Shown in pieces: positions 5,722 through 5,786 of a stretch of DNA of 5,786 nt. Numbering within the stretch: position 1 is the first letter of the stretch; each line of letters opens with the position of its first letter. The stretch is from Roseiflexaceae bacterium (GTDB taxonomy: Bacteria > Chloroflexota > Chloroflexia > Chloroflexales > Roseiflexaceae): NCBI GenBank assembly GCA_947462525.1, contig CANHPK010000118.1, forward strand, positions 1 through 5,786. The letters are read 5' to 3'. The position numbers and the translations under genes were made by a program. The notes below the pieces were generated by a model that saw only the letters and a list, made by a program, of their open reading frames with translations, ran no database searches and had not been told where the DNA came from.

Positions 5722-5786
5722 ATGCACCACACCACCTTTTTTCTGCGCGTTGGATTGTTCTTGGGATTTGTGTTGCTCCTGACTGC
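5722..5786 (+). CDS. Start of a secreted or membrane protein, cut by window edge
   Basis: The ATG at 5722 opens 21 codons reading MHHTTFFLRVGLFLGFVLLL and then Thr, with Ala implied. One Arg is followed by an unbroken hydrophobic stretch, so this is a signal peptide or first transmembrane helix. GAGG (5709-5712), overlapping the GNAT stop codon, lies nine bases upstream. It follows the GNAT gene after 12 bases and is probably in the same operon. No family can be named from this fragment. Confidence 0.6.
   Translation, partial: MHHTTFFLRVGLFLGFVLLLT

Noticed and set aside
1..5786. Defence island, prophage, insertion sequence, CRISPR or tRNA
   Set aside because: I found no transposase, integrase, direct-repeat/spacer pattern, cloverleaf-like segment or nuclease gene. 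The sirtuin-fold gene is of the stand-alone Sir5-like type and has no fused effector domain such as those in SIR2 defence proteins.

Overview
This looks like a stretch of chromosome from a free-living bacterium with moderately high GC. I infer the phylum Chloroflexota, at low to moderate confidence, from three things: a MoxR/CoxE-type pair, PknB-like kinase architecture with a C-terminal bacterial SH3 domain, and A/T-rich heptamer repeats between GC-richer genes. Nothing here is an rRNA, tRNA, CRISPR array, transposase, integrase or phage gene. Coding density is high and all four complete plus-strand frames and both minus-strand frames are clean.

Left part (1-1952, minus strand): a two-gene operon reading leftwards. 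A MoxR-family AAA+ ATPase (969-1952) is followed after 66 bases by a CoxE-like von Willebrand factor A (VWA) protein, cut by the window edge just as its VWA domain begins. Such ATPase/VWA pairs are generally maturation or chaperone machines that remodel a client protein or help insert a metal centre.

Middle (1953-3040): a short divergent intergenic region with a heptamer tandem repeat, then one alpha/beta hydrolase of epoxide-hydrolase type with an apparently complete active site. A second intergenic region follows, with a related heptamer repeat in the opposite orientation and a very good extended -10 promoter (TGCTATAAT).

Right part (3041-5786, plus strand): a compact operon with gaps of 13, 4 and 12 bases. 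It holds (i) a membrane-anchored protein with a Ser/Thr kinase fold in which the usual catalytic residues are replaced, followed by a transmembrane helix and an outside SH3-like domain; (ii) a sirtuin-fold protein in which the catalytic His, the Gln/Asn of the TQNID motif and the GTS motif are all replaced; (iii) a GNAT N-acyltransferase with a normal acetyl-CoA motif; and (iv) the start of a secreted or membrane protein. This is the most interesting part of the window: two probable pseudoenzymes side by side, one of a phosphorylation family and one of a deacylation family, co-transcribed with an intact acyltransferase. I infer, without proof, a cell-envelope sensing module in which the kinase-like and sirtuin-like proteins act as scaffolds or ligand/NAD sensors instead of enzymes.
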